Position numbers and translations under genes: made by a program. This document shows, in pieces, positions 29,872 through 38,396 of a stretch of 64,000 nt of DNA. The notes beneath the pieces are model-generated. The model saw nothing but the letters and a program-made list of their open reading frames with translations, ran no database searches and had not been told where the DNA came from. Position 1 is the stretch's first letter, and each line of letters begins with the position of its first letter. The stretch is from Hyaloraphidium curvatum (lineage: Eukaryota > Monoblepharomycota > Hyaloraphidiomycetes > Hyaloraphidiales > Hyaloraphidiaceae). Where the stretch lies: positions 1 through 64,000 of the forward strand of contig JAIVFI010000027.1 in NCBI GenBank assembly GCA_025558095.1, in the 5' to 3' direction.

Positions 29872-31878
29872 TCACTCCAGCACCTTCAGCACGTCCAGCA
29901 CCCACGCGTACCACCTCGCTTTTGTCCCGGCATCGCACCCCGCCATCTTCCCCCCGCACAGCCGCGCGAGCTCCCCCTGCGACGCCAGGAACGAATCCGG
30001 GGGCACCCCCGCCGCCCGCGCCAGCGCCCAGCCGAGGTAGGCGAGGTCCATCACGGGCGGCACCCCGGCGTTCGACGCGGTCCGGATGGCGGCGGGGGAG
30101 GGGATGGAGGCGAACTTGTACCACGTCGCGCGCTTCTCCATCATCATCCCGTTCCACGCCTGCAGTGCGCCCCCGACGTGGGCTTCGTACCGCGACGGAT
30201 CCAGCGTCGCGCCGAGCCTGGCCTTGCCCGCGCCGACAGCGGCAAAGGCAGGGCGGTGGTCCCCGTACGCGGCGACCACGGCCGTCCTGTTCCGCGCGGC
30301 GACCTGCCTTTTGAACGCCTCGAGGGCGACCAGGGAGTCGTTCAGCCTGCGGAGGTAGTTCTGCAGCGCCGTCGCGTCGCGCTCGCCCGCCCACGGGAAC
30401 AGCGGGGCGTTCCACGGCGGCGGGAGGCGGGGCAGCGCGGTGTCGTGCGGGCCGTGGTTGCGGATGGTCATGGCGTAGACGAACAGCGGGCGGCCGTCGT
30501 CGAGGTGCGGCTGGGTGAGCCGAAGCGCGGCGTCGAGGATCTTGCGGTCCGCGTGGCCGTACCAGTGGCCCAGCTTGAGCATCAGCGAGTCGTAGAAGTG
30601 GTCGAAGCCGTAGGCTTTGTAGGCGCGGTCGGTGTTGAGCAGCCGCCGGGAGCCGGGGTAGATGGCGACGGTCCTGTACCCCCGCGACCTGAAGAACCCG
30701 GCGAGGGACCGCGTCATGCGCGGGGCGAGGGAGAAGGGCGCGTAGCCCCCCGCCGCGCCAAAGTCCTCGGGGAGCAGGCCGGCGTGGGTGGCGAACTCGG
30801 CGATCCACGTCCCCGAGGCGATGACCGGGGAGCGCAGGACGCCGGTGGCGAGGGAGGAGGCGTCGGCGTGGAACATGCCCGGCCAGAGGCACAGCGAGGT
30901 CACGTTGCACGCGAGGAGGGTCCAGGGGTCGAAGGTGCTCTCCTCCATCACCAGGTAGACGTCCGGGTACCGCTCCTTTGGCGGCGGGATGCGGGACTCG
31001 TCGACGAGGGTGTGCCCGAACATCTTGCGCGCCTCTTCGGCCGAGCTCCGCGGGGGGAGCGACGGGCGGACGGACTGGAAGAGGAAGACGAAGTTGGAGA
31101 GCGTGAAGGTGCCGGTCATGTCGGTCCAGACGCTGTCGGTGCGCCGCGGGGGTTTCCAGACCGTCAGCTCGGCCAGGGAGAGGGAGAGAAGGGACAGGCC
31201 GAGGATCGAGGAGCAGAGGGCGGGGTGGGAGAGGATCCAGGAGAGCAGGGGGTGCTGGGGCCGGCGGCCGGCGGGTTGCGGAAGGGAGGGCGGGCCCGGG
31301 GAGCCCGGCGAGCCCGAGACCGTGCGGAGCGGAGTGCCGAGCGGCGTCGTCCACCCCGGAGAAGCCGAGCCCGGGGAGCCGCCGGGGGCGGGGAGCAGCG
31401 GGCTCCACGGGTCGCCGGCGTCGCCGTCCCCTCCGGGCAAGGCAGTTCCGTCGAGCGGCGCGTCGGCCAGCCAGAGCCACGCGCCGGCCAGGATCGCGAA
31501 TCCCAGCGAGACCAGCGCCCCCAACAACACTATTGGGTAGTCGAGGAGCACGACGGCGGCCTCGGGGCCGAGGTAGACGACGTCGTAGGGCAGCAGCGGG
31601 TGGCCGGCGTGGCGCGCCTTTGCCGCCGACGCCGCGAGCAGCCCCGCCGGCACGGCCCCGCCGACAAACAGCCCGAAGGCGGGGCGGCGCGTCAGCCCGG
31701 CCGCCAGCAGCGCCAGGCCGGCAAGCAGCGCGCACACCCAAAGCACGTCGCGGAACCGTTTCTCCCGCAAACAACTCGCCGCCGCCGCGCCCGCGAACAG
31801 CGCCGCCGCCGCCGCACGCGGCACCGCCGCCAGCCGCGCGGCCCGCACGAGCCGCCACGCCGCCCACCGCGCGCGCAT
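29872..31878 (-). CDS. LtaS/OpgB-like sulfatase-superfamily membrane transferase
   Basis: An intronless 668-residue protein. The N-terminal 330 residues contain about five membrane helices (for example AAAAALFAGAAAASC, VLWVCALLAGLALLAAG, ILGLSLLSLSLAEL). The C-terminal catalytic domain has YPDVYLVMEESTFDP with the Thr nucleophile, RMTRSLAGFFRSRGYRTVAI, DRAYKAYGFDHFYD, YAMTIRNHGPHDTALP and the metal-binding AYGDHRPAF. This is the alkaline-phosphatase fold of bacterial lipoteichoic-acid synthase, OpgB and phosphoethanolamine-transferase-like enzymes, most like proteobacterial proteins of that group. Lack of introns among intron-bearing neighbours and the bacterial family suggest horizontal acquisition. 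It may transfer a phospho-head group to a glycan or lipid at the cell surface. Confidence 0.8.
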   Translation of the reverse strand: MRARWAAWRLVRAARLAAVPRAAAAALFAGAAAASCLREKRFRDVLWVCALLAGLALLAAGLTRRPAFGLFVGGAVPAGLLAASAAKARHAGHPLLPYDVVYLGPEAAVVLLDYPIVLLGALVSLGFAILAGAWLWLADAPLDGTALPGGDGDAGDPWSPLLPAPGGSPGSASPGWTTPLGTPLRTVSGSPGSPGPPSLPQPAGRRPQHPLLSWILSHPALCSSILGLSLLSLSLAELTVWKPPRRTDSVWTDMTGTFTLSNFVFLFQSVRPSLPPRSSAEEARKMFGHTLVDESRIPPPKERYPDVYLVMEESTFDPWTLLACNVTSLCLWPGMFHADASSLATGVLRSPVIASGTWIAEFATHAGLLPEDFGAAGGYAPFSLAPRMTRSLAGFFRSRGYRTVAIYPGSRRLLNTDRAYKAYGFDHFYDSLMLKLGHWYGHADRKILDAALRLTQPHLDDGRPLFVYAMTIRNHGPHDTALPRLPPPWNAPLFPWAGERDATALQNYLRRLNDSLVALEAFKRQVAARNRTAVVAAYGDHRPAFAAVGAGKARLGATLDPSRYEAHVGGALQAWNGMMMEKRATWYKFASIPSPAAIRTASNAGVPPVMDLAYLGWALARAAGVPPDSFLASQGELARLCGGKMAGCDAGTKARWYAWVLDVLKVLE

Positions 31879-32737
31879 GGCCGGGCTGCCGTTGTTGACG
31901 TGCGTGGTTTTGGCCAACCTGGCATGGCTGAGCCCGGCCCCACCGCCGAAAACCGACGGGGGACAAAACAGGGGGCTGTCCGAGCTGGAGCGGCGAGCCA
32001 TCTGCCCTACGGCCCTCGGGAACGCCGGGCGTCGGGCACGGTTCAGGGCAGGCCCGTCGCGGGGGCCGGGCATGCACCGCAGCGCCGTCCAACCGTGGCC
32101 GTCGCCCCGTGGGACACATCCCGGTGGGGAACCGGGCCAACCACGCCGGCCATCCTCTGCTGGTCGAGGCAATCGAAGGTTCGGTTTTTGCTGCTACCTG
32201 TCTCTCCCTCCCCGGCCCCCTATGGGCCTGCGGCGAAGCGGCTCCCGTCCCGTTCCCGAACGTCCAGCCAGCGTTCAGCCCCGACGACGCAACCCGGCCG
32301 CTCGGACGGCAGTATCGACATGCAGAGCTCCAATGGCACACCGTCAGCTTTTCTCAGTCTCCCCGAAATTGTTGCACCCGTCCCCGCGCCGGAACCGCGC
32401 AGGAAGCCCCGAGTCCCACAGTTCACGTGCCGGCCTCCAAGAACCCCCGACGACTTCCGCCTCCTTGCACCATCCTCCCTCCCGCTGGCTACATCCGCTC
32501 CCCTCGCCGGGATCAATTTCGAAACACCTTCTTGCAACCGCGCTACCCTCCGCGCCTCCCCGAATCCGCCCCGCGTTCGCTATCTCGTCGCGTCAGCGAC
32601 GCGGGCTGGTGCTTCTAGGACGCGTTCCCGGCGCGTTCCCTCGGCTCTTCGTCGCGACGAGTCACGTACGGCGCGGAACCATTCGCCCCGTCAACCTCCG
32701 CCGCTCCTTGCAGGCCCGCCGATCTGCCAGCCCGGCC
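31879..32737. promoter_or_regulatory. Divergent region sulfatase/C3
   Basis: 859 nt between the sulfatase start (minus) and the 12-Cys gene C3 (plus). Near C3 it retains elements of the F/C promoters: CCCCGAAATTGTTGCACCCG at about 32362-32381 (CCCCGAAATTGTCGCACCCC before C2 at about 28884) and CGCTATCTCGTCGCGTCAG at about 32578-32596 followed by GGGCTGGTGCTT. No F-box gene is present; the sulfatase occupies its place. The frame above the sulfatase ATG stays open to 32172 but shows no conserved segment. Confidence 0.5.
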
Positions 32738-33187
32738 ATGGAAACCCCCGCCGCGCCTTGCCTCGCACCGCACCGCGCCCCCTCCCCGCGCGGGGACGCC
32801 ACCCCCGGCACCCCCTGCGCCCCTCCCCCCCCACCCCCCGACTCTAACCCACGCACCCTTCTCCTCCCCCTCCTCCTCCCCCTCCTCCTCCCTTACGGCT
32901 TCCCCCCCGAACTCGCGCTCTGCATCGCCGACCTCCTCCCCCCGTCGTTCTGCCCCGCGTGCGGCCTGCTCTCCCCCTGCCCCCCCACCAAATGCGTCTC
33001 GTGCCCCGCCCCCGTCGCTCCCTGCGCCGCCGTGGCGTGCGTCACCTGCGGCGAAGGGATGTGCGGGATGTGCGCGGGAGGCGCGGAGAGGTTCAGGTGG
33101 GGCGAGTGCGGGGGGTGCTTCGTGAGTGGGGCGATTGCGGGGAGGAAAGGGGGGTGGGGGGAGAAGAAGGTCGAGGCGGGGGCGTGA
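32738..33187 (+). CDS. 12-cysteine small protein C3
   Basis: A single exon of 149 residues. Pro-rich leader, a run of leucines (LLLPLLLPLLLPYG), FPPELALCIADLLPPSF and the twelve-cysteine block with the family spacing (CPACGLLSPC, ACVTCGEGMCGMC, FRWGECGGCF). The C-terminus is GRKGGWGEKKVEAGA. More diverged from C1/C2 than these are from each other, yet every cysteine interval is preserved. Confidence 0.75.
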   Translation: METPAAPCLAPHRAPSPRGDATPGTPCAPPPPPPDSNPRTLLLPLLLPLLLPYGFPPELALCIADLLPPSFCPACGLLSPCPPTKCVSCPAPVAPCAAVACVTCGEGMCGMCAGGAERFRWGECGGCFVSGAIAGRKGGWGEKKVEAGA

Positions 33188-33781
33188 GGAGCGGCGGAGA
33201 AGGGGTGGAAGAACGGCCCGGGGGCGTGTAGGGGACCACCCAGCAGGTGCACTCTTGGGCCGCGCGCTCCGACACGGACGTCTTCGGAACGCCGCATGGT
33301 GGCTCGCCGGACGCGCCATGTTCAGCAAGGGGAGATGCGAAGGGCGGGGCTCGCATCGGGATGGGACGGGCTGTCGGGCTCACGACGTAGCTGCACGGGG
33401 CGGACGGACGCCACATTGCGGGGTTCGACGAACCACTAGACGATCACTTATGTTCTTATCTGCGGGTCGCGGGCCTTCGCCTTGGCAACCTGGCCGCGCG
33501 CCAGTCCGCCTGTCACATGCCGTCCGGCCGACCCCGGAACTCCGCCCAATGCTCTGTCCAGCGCGTTCTGCCCGGCGCAGCACCGCTCCCCGTTCCCGTT
33601 GGCTTCGCCATCCCCCCTCCCAGGGGCCCCGTCATCCCCCAACCGGCGGCGCGGCGGCGCGTGCGCTATCTCAGTGTCGTCATCGGCCGGGCTGGTGCTT
33701 CCATTCGGATGTTCCGCAACGAATCCTGGTTGAACAGCACCTCGGCACATCGCGCCAGTTCCATCCTTCTCGGCTTTGCAC
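33188..33781. other. Intergenic, C4 upstream region
   Basis: No gene recognised. The CGCTATCTC...GGGCTGGTGCTTCC element recurs at about 33664-33703, about 80-120 nt before the C4 start, as in the other family members. Confidence 0.45.
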
Positions 33782-34222
33782 ATGGCCCTGCGCGCGGTCG
33801 TGGCAACGGACTCGTCCCCCGCTTCTGCGGACGGCCCCGGGTGCCCCGCGCAACGCTCCCCAGCCGCGAACCCCGCGCCGCCACACGGCCCTTTGGACAC
33901 CACTTCCCCCCAACATGCAACCCGAGCCCCCCCGCCGGAACCTCTGCTCCCGTCCCTCCTCGCTGCCCTCCTCCCTTACGGCCTCGCCCCCGGGGCAGAA
34001 CACCTCCTCCCTTCCTTCTGCCCCTCGTGCAACCTCGTCTCCCCATGCACCCCCGCGAACTGCGTCTCCTGCTCCTCGCCCGTCTCCTCGTGCGCCGCGA
34101 CGGGCTGCGCCGCGTGCGCGGGGGGGATGTGTCCCCGGTGCGCTGCGGTGGCGGGGAGCTCGACGCGGGGACACTGCGGGGGGTGCTTCGTGAGGGCGAC
34201 GATCGGGGCCAGATGGGGATGA
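33782..34222 (+). CDS. 12-cysteine small protein C4
   Basis: A single exon of 146 residues, the most diverged copy. The hydrophobic leader is PLLPSLLAALLPYGLAPG and the F-box-like LPPELALCIAD segment is partly deleted (LAPGAEHLLPSF). The twelve-cysteine block keeps all intervals (CPSCNLVSPC, GCAACAGGMCPRC, GHCGGCF), but the FRWGEC motif has become STRGHC. I take the ATG at 33782; a later ATG in another frame near 33914 does not lead into the block. Confidence 0.65.
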   Translation: MALRAVVATDSSPASADGPGCPAQRSPAANPAPPHGPLDTTSPQHATRAPPPEPLLPSLLAALLPYGLAPGAEHLLPSFCPSCNLVSPCTPANCVSCSSPVSSCAATGCAACAGGMCPRCAAVAGSSTRGHCGGCFVRATIGARWG

Positions 34223-34762
34223 TTAGGAGATCGTGGTAGGGTAGGGGGGCGTTCTTGGGCAGCGGGACGCGTGCCGGAGGCCCGGGTTTGGCGATCTTTC
34301 TCGCTCTGGGACGACTTTGAGGAGCTGGCCAGGGCCCCGGACAGAGTAGGCTCGGGAGTGGACGGTGGATCTGGTGCTGGACAGGATACGCCTGCTGCAC
34401 TACACATATGTATGTACTTGAATGCCGCGCAGACCGGATCCCGGATTGAATGCACGGTGCACGGAGGATGACGCAGCCTTTGGGGGGCTCTTTGATAGCC
34501 GAGTCGTCGCTGCAACCATCGACAGAGGATGCCACTGCGGCCAGATTTCAAGTCCGAGGGACCGATTTGAAGCGCGATTATTAGAATGATCGTCCACCTG
34601 GGGCCCATGTGCGCCCCGAAGTCCAAAGTGGACCCTGGCCCTTCCCGCAACTCCGGTCCACCACACCGCCCAAGGCCGCTCCTCGGCCCTCCTAGCCGCT
34701 CATTTTCCCTCCCAGGTTATTTTCCCCGCGTTTGCTGCCGTTCCTGGCCCCTCCCGCCCGCG
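34223..34762. other. Intergenic, no gene seen
   Basis: 540 nt upstream of histidine phosphatase B. Less GC-rich than its surroundings around 34400-34600 and without a family-like reading frame. Probably promoter sequence. Confidence 0.4.
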
Positions 34763-35770
34763 ATGTCGGGCCCGCCGGACCCCGACGCGACGCTCCCCTC
34801 CCGGATCATCCTCGTGCGCCACGGCGAGTCGCAGGGCAACCGCGACTGGCGCGTGATGGCCACGGTCCCGGACCACCTCCTCGAGCTCACCGAGCGCGGC
34901 CGGCGCGACGCGTTCGAGGCCGGGAGGCGGCTGCGGGGTATGGTCGAGGACGGGGAGCGCGTGCGGTTCTACGTGAGCCCGTACGTGCGGACGCGGCAGA
35001 CGCTCGAGGAGATTCTGCGGAGCTTCGGGGGGACGCCGGAGCAGGCGACCGATGCGGGGGGGCAGGGGGAGGCGGTGGTCCCGGCGGCGACGGGTGGGGG
35101 TGTGGAGTGGGACGTGCGGGTGGAGCCGAGGCTGAGGGAGCAAGACTGGGGCAACTTCCAGAACTTTGCCGAGATGCAGAAAATTAAGGCCGAGAGGGTG
35201 GCGTACGGGCCTTTGTGGGTCGCCATCCCCGGCCTCCGCTACCCGCACGACGCGCTGATCCGCGGCTCCCTCCGGAACAGCTACTACCGCATACCACACG
35301 GCGAATCCGGCGCCGACGTCTACGACCGCGTCAGCATCTTCCTGGAATCCCTGTACCGCTCCCAGGCGCGCGCCTGGCCCCGCCACCCCACGACGCTCAT
35401 CATCGTAACCCACGGCCTGCTTGCGCGCCTTTTCTCGCTGCGGTTCATGCGGCTGGACGTGACCGAGTTCGACAACTGGCGCAATCTGAGGAACGGGGAG
35501 CACATCCTGATCGAGCGGTGCGCGGCGGGGGAGGGGATCAAGGGCGGCAACAAGATCTACCGGTTCGCGGTGCCGCCTCCCCCGCGGGACGACGTCAAGC
35601 TGGCGTCGGACGAAGCACGCAGGGAGGAGGCGAGGAAGTTGGGGGAGGCGAGGGAGGCGGCTGCGGAGGAAATGGCGCGCGAGGCGGCCGTCTGGGCGGC
35701 GGCGGCCGCGGCGGAGGGGGCAAACGTGCGGCTGCTTGCGGATTTGGGGTCGGACCCGGATGGGCCTTGA
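34763..35770 (+). CDS. Histidine phosphatase (phosphoglycerate-mutase-like), copy B
   Basis: Exons 34763-35214 and 35281-35770 give 313 residues. Motifs: RIILVRHGESQGNRDWRVMA, RFYVSPYVRTRQT, EPRLREQDWGNFQNF, YRIPHGESGADVYDR and TLIIVTHGLLARLF. The 66-nt intron (GTGGGT...CAG) has no stop and is a multiple of three. I infer it because copy A has a 53-nt intron at the identical codon and removal restores PF-YYRIPHGESG. The C-terminus is a charged helical tail (EARREEARKLGEAREAAAEE), unlike the Ser/Asp tail of A, and the cysteine-rich leader of A is missing. Confidence 0.85.
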   Translation: MSGPPDPDATLPSRIILVRHGESQGNRDWRVMATVPDHLLELTERGRRDAFEAGRRLRGMVEDGERVRFYVSPYVRTRQTLEEILRSFGGTPEQATDAGGQGEAVVPAATGGGVEWDVRVEPRLREQDWGNFQNFAEMQKIKAERVAYGPLWVAIPGLRYPHDALIRGSLRNSYYRIPHGESGADVYDRVSIFLESLYRSQARAWPRHPTTLIIVTHGLLARLFSLRFMRLDVTEFDNWRNLRNGEHILIERCAAGEGIKGGNKIYRFAVPPPPRDDVKLASDEARREEARKLGEAREAAAEEMAREAAVWAAAAAAEGANVRLLADLGSDPDGP

Positions 35771-36211
35771 CTACCGCAGCGTGTGGTGACACTTCTCGGG
35801 TGGATCTGGTCCGTAGCGAGCCCGGTCTGCCAAGTAACAAGGCTCGCAGACCCGGAAAGCGAACCAAACCCTCGATCCACATCAGAATCAGCTCGCGCTC
35901 CGCAACCGGCGTCTTTTGGAAGTGGGAGACAGTCGAAGCAAAAGGGTGTACAAGAAGTCGTAAGCGGTGGCATCCGGAGAGTGAAGTCCTACCCACGCCG
36001 CCAACGGAGGACGGCGAGATGTGATGCCAAGCACACTGTCACACTTGGGCAAAGGCGGGAGCATGTCCGGCCTTCGGGCGGGGTCCAGTCTTCCCTCCGA
36101 AACCTGGCTGAAGCCGAAGCTTCCATCCTTCCTCCAACGTTCGTCACAACCTCGTGCCTTCAACTCCCTCCGCCGCGTCCGCCCGCGCAACTACACATTC
36201 CCGCCGCCGCC
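35771..36211. other. Intergenic, no gene seen
   Basis: 441 nt between two plus-strand genes, of average base composition. No recognisable frame or repeat. Confidence 0.4.
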
Positions 36212-36874
36212 ATGGCCTCCATTGCAATGCTGATGAAGATCAACAGTGGGATTCGCGGCCGGCTCGCTCCCGAGATCGGCGCTCACGTTCGCCATCGCTC
36301 CGCATCCTCCCGCCTCGCACACCGCGGCACCGCGCCCCAACAGGCGTCTGTGGGTCCTCCTGCCTCCGATATCGCCTCTCCAGACCTCTAATCGCGGCCT
36401 CCCAGACTGCGCCACCCTCGCGGGTCTGGACATGTTCTCTCCGCAGTCGGCAACTGCTTTTTTCGCCCCGGTCGCGTCGGTGCTGAAGCTGGTGAGCCGC
36501 CCCGGACGCGGGCCGCACGGAACCCGCCTGACGTGGTTTGCAGGGCGACCCGGACAAGTCCGACGAGAAGACGGCGTACATGAGGGCCACCTGCCTCGCG
36601 GCTCTCATGGTTTACTGTAGGTCCAGGCGCTCCCGCCTCGCTCCCGCCCCTTCATTCCCTGTTCTTCCAAGTCTGGAAGGCCGCCCAAGACAACAACACC
36701 GACTTTGCCAAGTCCAGCGTGATCGCGCGCACCCTCGTCGCCGCCCTGGCGCTCGCCGGCGGCGCCGCCGGTAAGATCAGCTGGGGCACCGCGGTGCCGG
36801 TGGCCATCGTCGAGTCGAGCTTCGTGGCGATCACGTGCAAGGTCCTGGCGGACGCGGGGGTAAAGATCATCTGA
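36212..36874 (+). CDS. Small membrane protein with predicted mitochondrial targeting sequence
   Basis: Four exons (36212-36349, 36447-36491, 36544-36616, 36672-36874) join in frame to 152 residues. The first exon is an Arg/His/Ser-rich amphipathic leader without acidic clusters (MLMKINSGIRGRLAPEIGA, HRSASSRLAHRG), typical of mitochondrial import. The mature part has a helix FFAPVASVLKL, a conserved-looking GDPDKSDEKTAYMRATCLAA and two weakly hydrophobic segments (IARTLVAALALAGGAAG, VPVAIVESSFVAITCKVLA). No family recognised. The short second exon (45 nt) supports the splice model because frame is kept through all four. Confidence 0.6.
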
Positions 36875-36985
36875 GCATCTATCGTCTTGTCGTGTACGAG
36901 GGGGAAGGAAGTTGGGTGGCACAATTCAAACGATTCGGTGCTCCTATTGCCTGCCCGCCTAGCGAAGCATCTCGATCCACGAAAG

Positions 36986-38309
36986 TCACATGATCCGCTC
37001 CGCGATCTCGGGCGGCAGCCCGCCCAAGGAAGCCCGCGCGATCCACCTCTTCCACCGCGCAACCTCGAGCACGTCCCCCGCGAGGCCCCTGTACCCCGTT
37101 CTGCCGAGCAGTCCCCGCAGCATCCCCGACGGCCTCCCGGCGCCGAAGTAAAGCAAGAGTAGGACGAAGCTCCTGCATCCGGCGATCGTGCCGGAGCGGT
37201 CCTGGATGGCGCAGATTGCGGCGGCGAGGTCGTTCGAGCCGGCGCCGGAGCCTCACGTTGCGGCGGCGAGGCGTTGGACGGCGATCCAAAGGCAGTTGAA
37301 GAGATCGCGGCGTCCAACGAAACCGGCCGAGGTAACGTATTCCGCGGACGGGCCGGCGGCGTCGAGCAGGGACGAGAGCAGCACAGGATCCGCGCCCACG
37401 AGCCCGGAGTCGAGGAGCATCCGTAGCAAGTCAGGGTTCCTCCAGTGCGCCACGGCGTGGTCCCGGACCCAGTGCAGGATCTCGCTGCGCGTCGGAGTGT
37501 CGTCGGGGAAGAAGTCGCCGAGCATGCGGAGGAACAGGAGGGAAGCTCGGCGGGTGTCCAGCAACCAGAGCAGAGTGTCAAAGTGGGGGCGCCACCAGTT
37601 CCTGGTCGGACCGTGGCCGAGTTCCTTGAGCGCCTCGTAAGTCGTCCAGCGGCCGCAGATCACCAACAAACTACAACCACGCGCGTCGAACTGTTCGCCA
37701 CGAGTGGGGTATCCTTCGAATCGCGAGTACACTCGCTCCTTCAGCGCGTCGTAGCACCGTCGCAGGGCTGCTTTGCTAGCCTGCAATTGGTCTGTTTCCG
37801 TAAGCACCCCAAAATCGGAAACTGCTCGTGGTGTCCCTTGTCCGCCAACGCTAGATGCAGGATAAAGTCGGCCGCCTTCCCTCTGTCGGCCAGCTTCGCA
37901 CGCAGGTCCTCCTCCTCGTCGTCGTCTTTCAGAGTCGCAAGATTATCGAGCATCCAGATAAGAGTCTCGTCCGCGAACCACCGCAGCGCTTTCGTGAAGG
38001 CCACTTCGAGGTCGAATGGCCCAACTAGCGCTGCCCAGGCTGCCAGAAACCCGGTGTGGTTGCCCGCGGCAGCAAGGTCCGTTGCGCATAGACATCCACA
38101 TTGTCTTCCGAGGCTGCGCGTGTCCCGGGCCCTCGGTCCTCAAGCTCGGCGTCAAGCAGCTCTTCAACGAGGGTGTCCCGGTCGGGCGCGTCGGGCGGCG
38201 GCGCCACCGCGCGCAGGAGCTCCACGCTGCCGACCGCCGCGGCCGCGATGACCGGCGGCACCGCGCGTGCGTGCACGACGCGGTGGAGGACGTGGTGCCG
38301 CGGGAACAT
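36986..38309 (-). CDS. Degenerate ankyrin-like/helical repeat protein
   Basis: The minus strand encodes a mostly helical protein. The 5' part reads MFPRHHVLHRVVHA and VIAAAAVGSVELLRAV; the middle reads FTKALRWFADETLIWMLDNL; then ALRRCYDALKERVYSRFEGY and FDTLLWLLDTRRASLLFLR. After a good intron (37173-37257) the last exon reads SFVLLLLYFGAGRPSG and LGGLPPEIAERIM. The 3' junction is clean. The 5' half needs two further frame changes (near 38030-38090 and near 37815) for which I find no intron of normal size. Either unusual splicing, sequence errors or a decaying gene. The pattern recalls ankyrin-type stress proteins of this genome but no repeat consensus is clear. Confidence 0.4.
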
Positions 38310-38396
38310 GGTGGGAACGCGACGAGGCCGGGACTTTCGTCCCGTCTTCACTCGCGACGTTGACTACACACTAAGACTGGACGGTCTAGGACGGCG

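Noticed and set aside
29725-32847. 1040-codon open frame on the plus strand
   Set aside because: It is the antisense of the sulfatase gene. The translation is Arg/Gly/Pro-rich with no domains, while the minus strand has membrane helices and active-site motifs.
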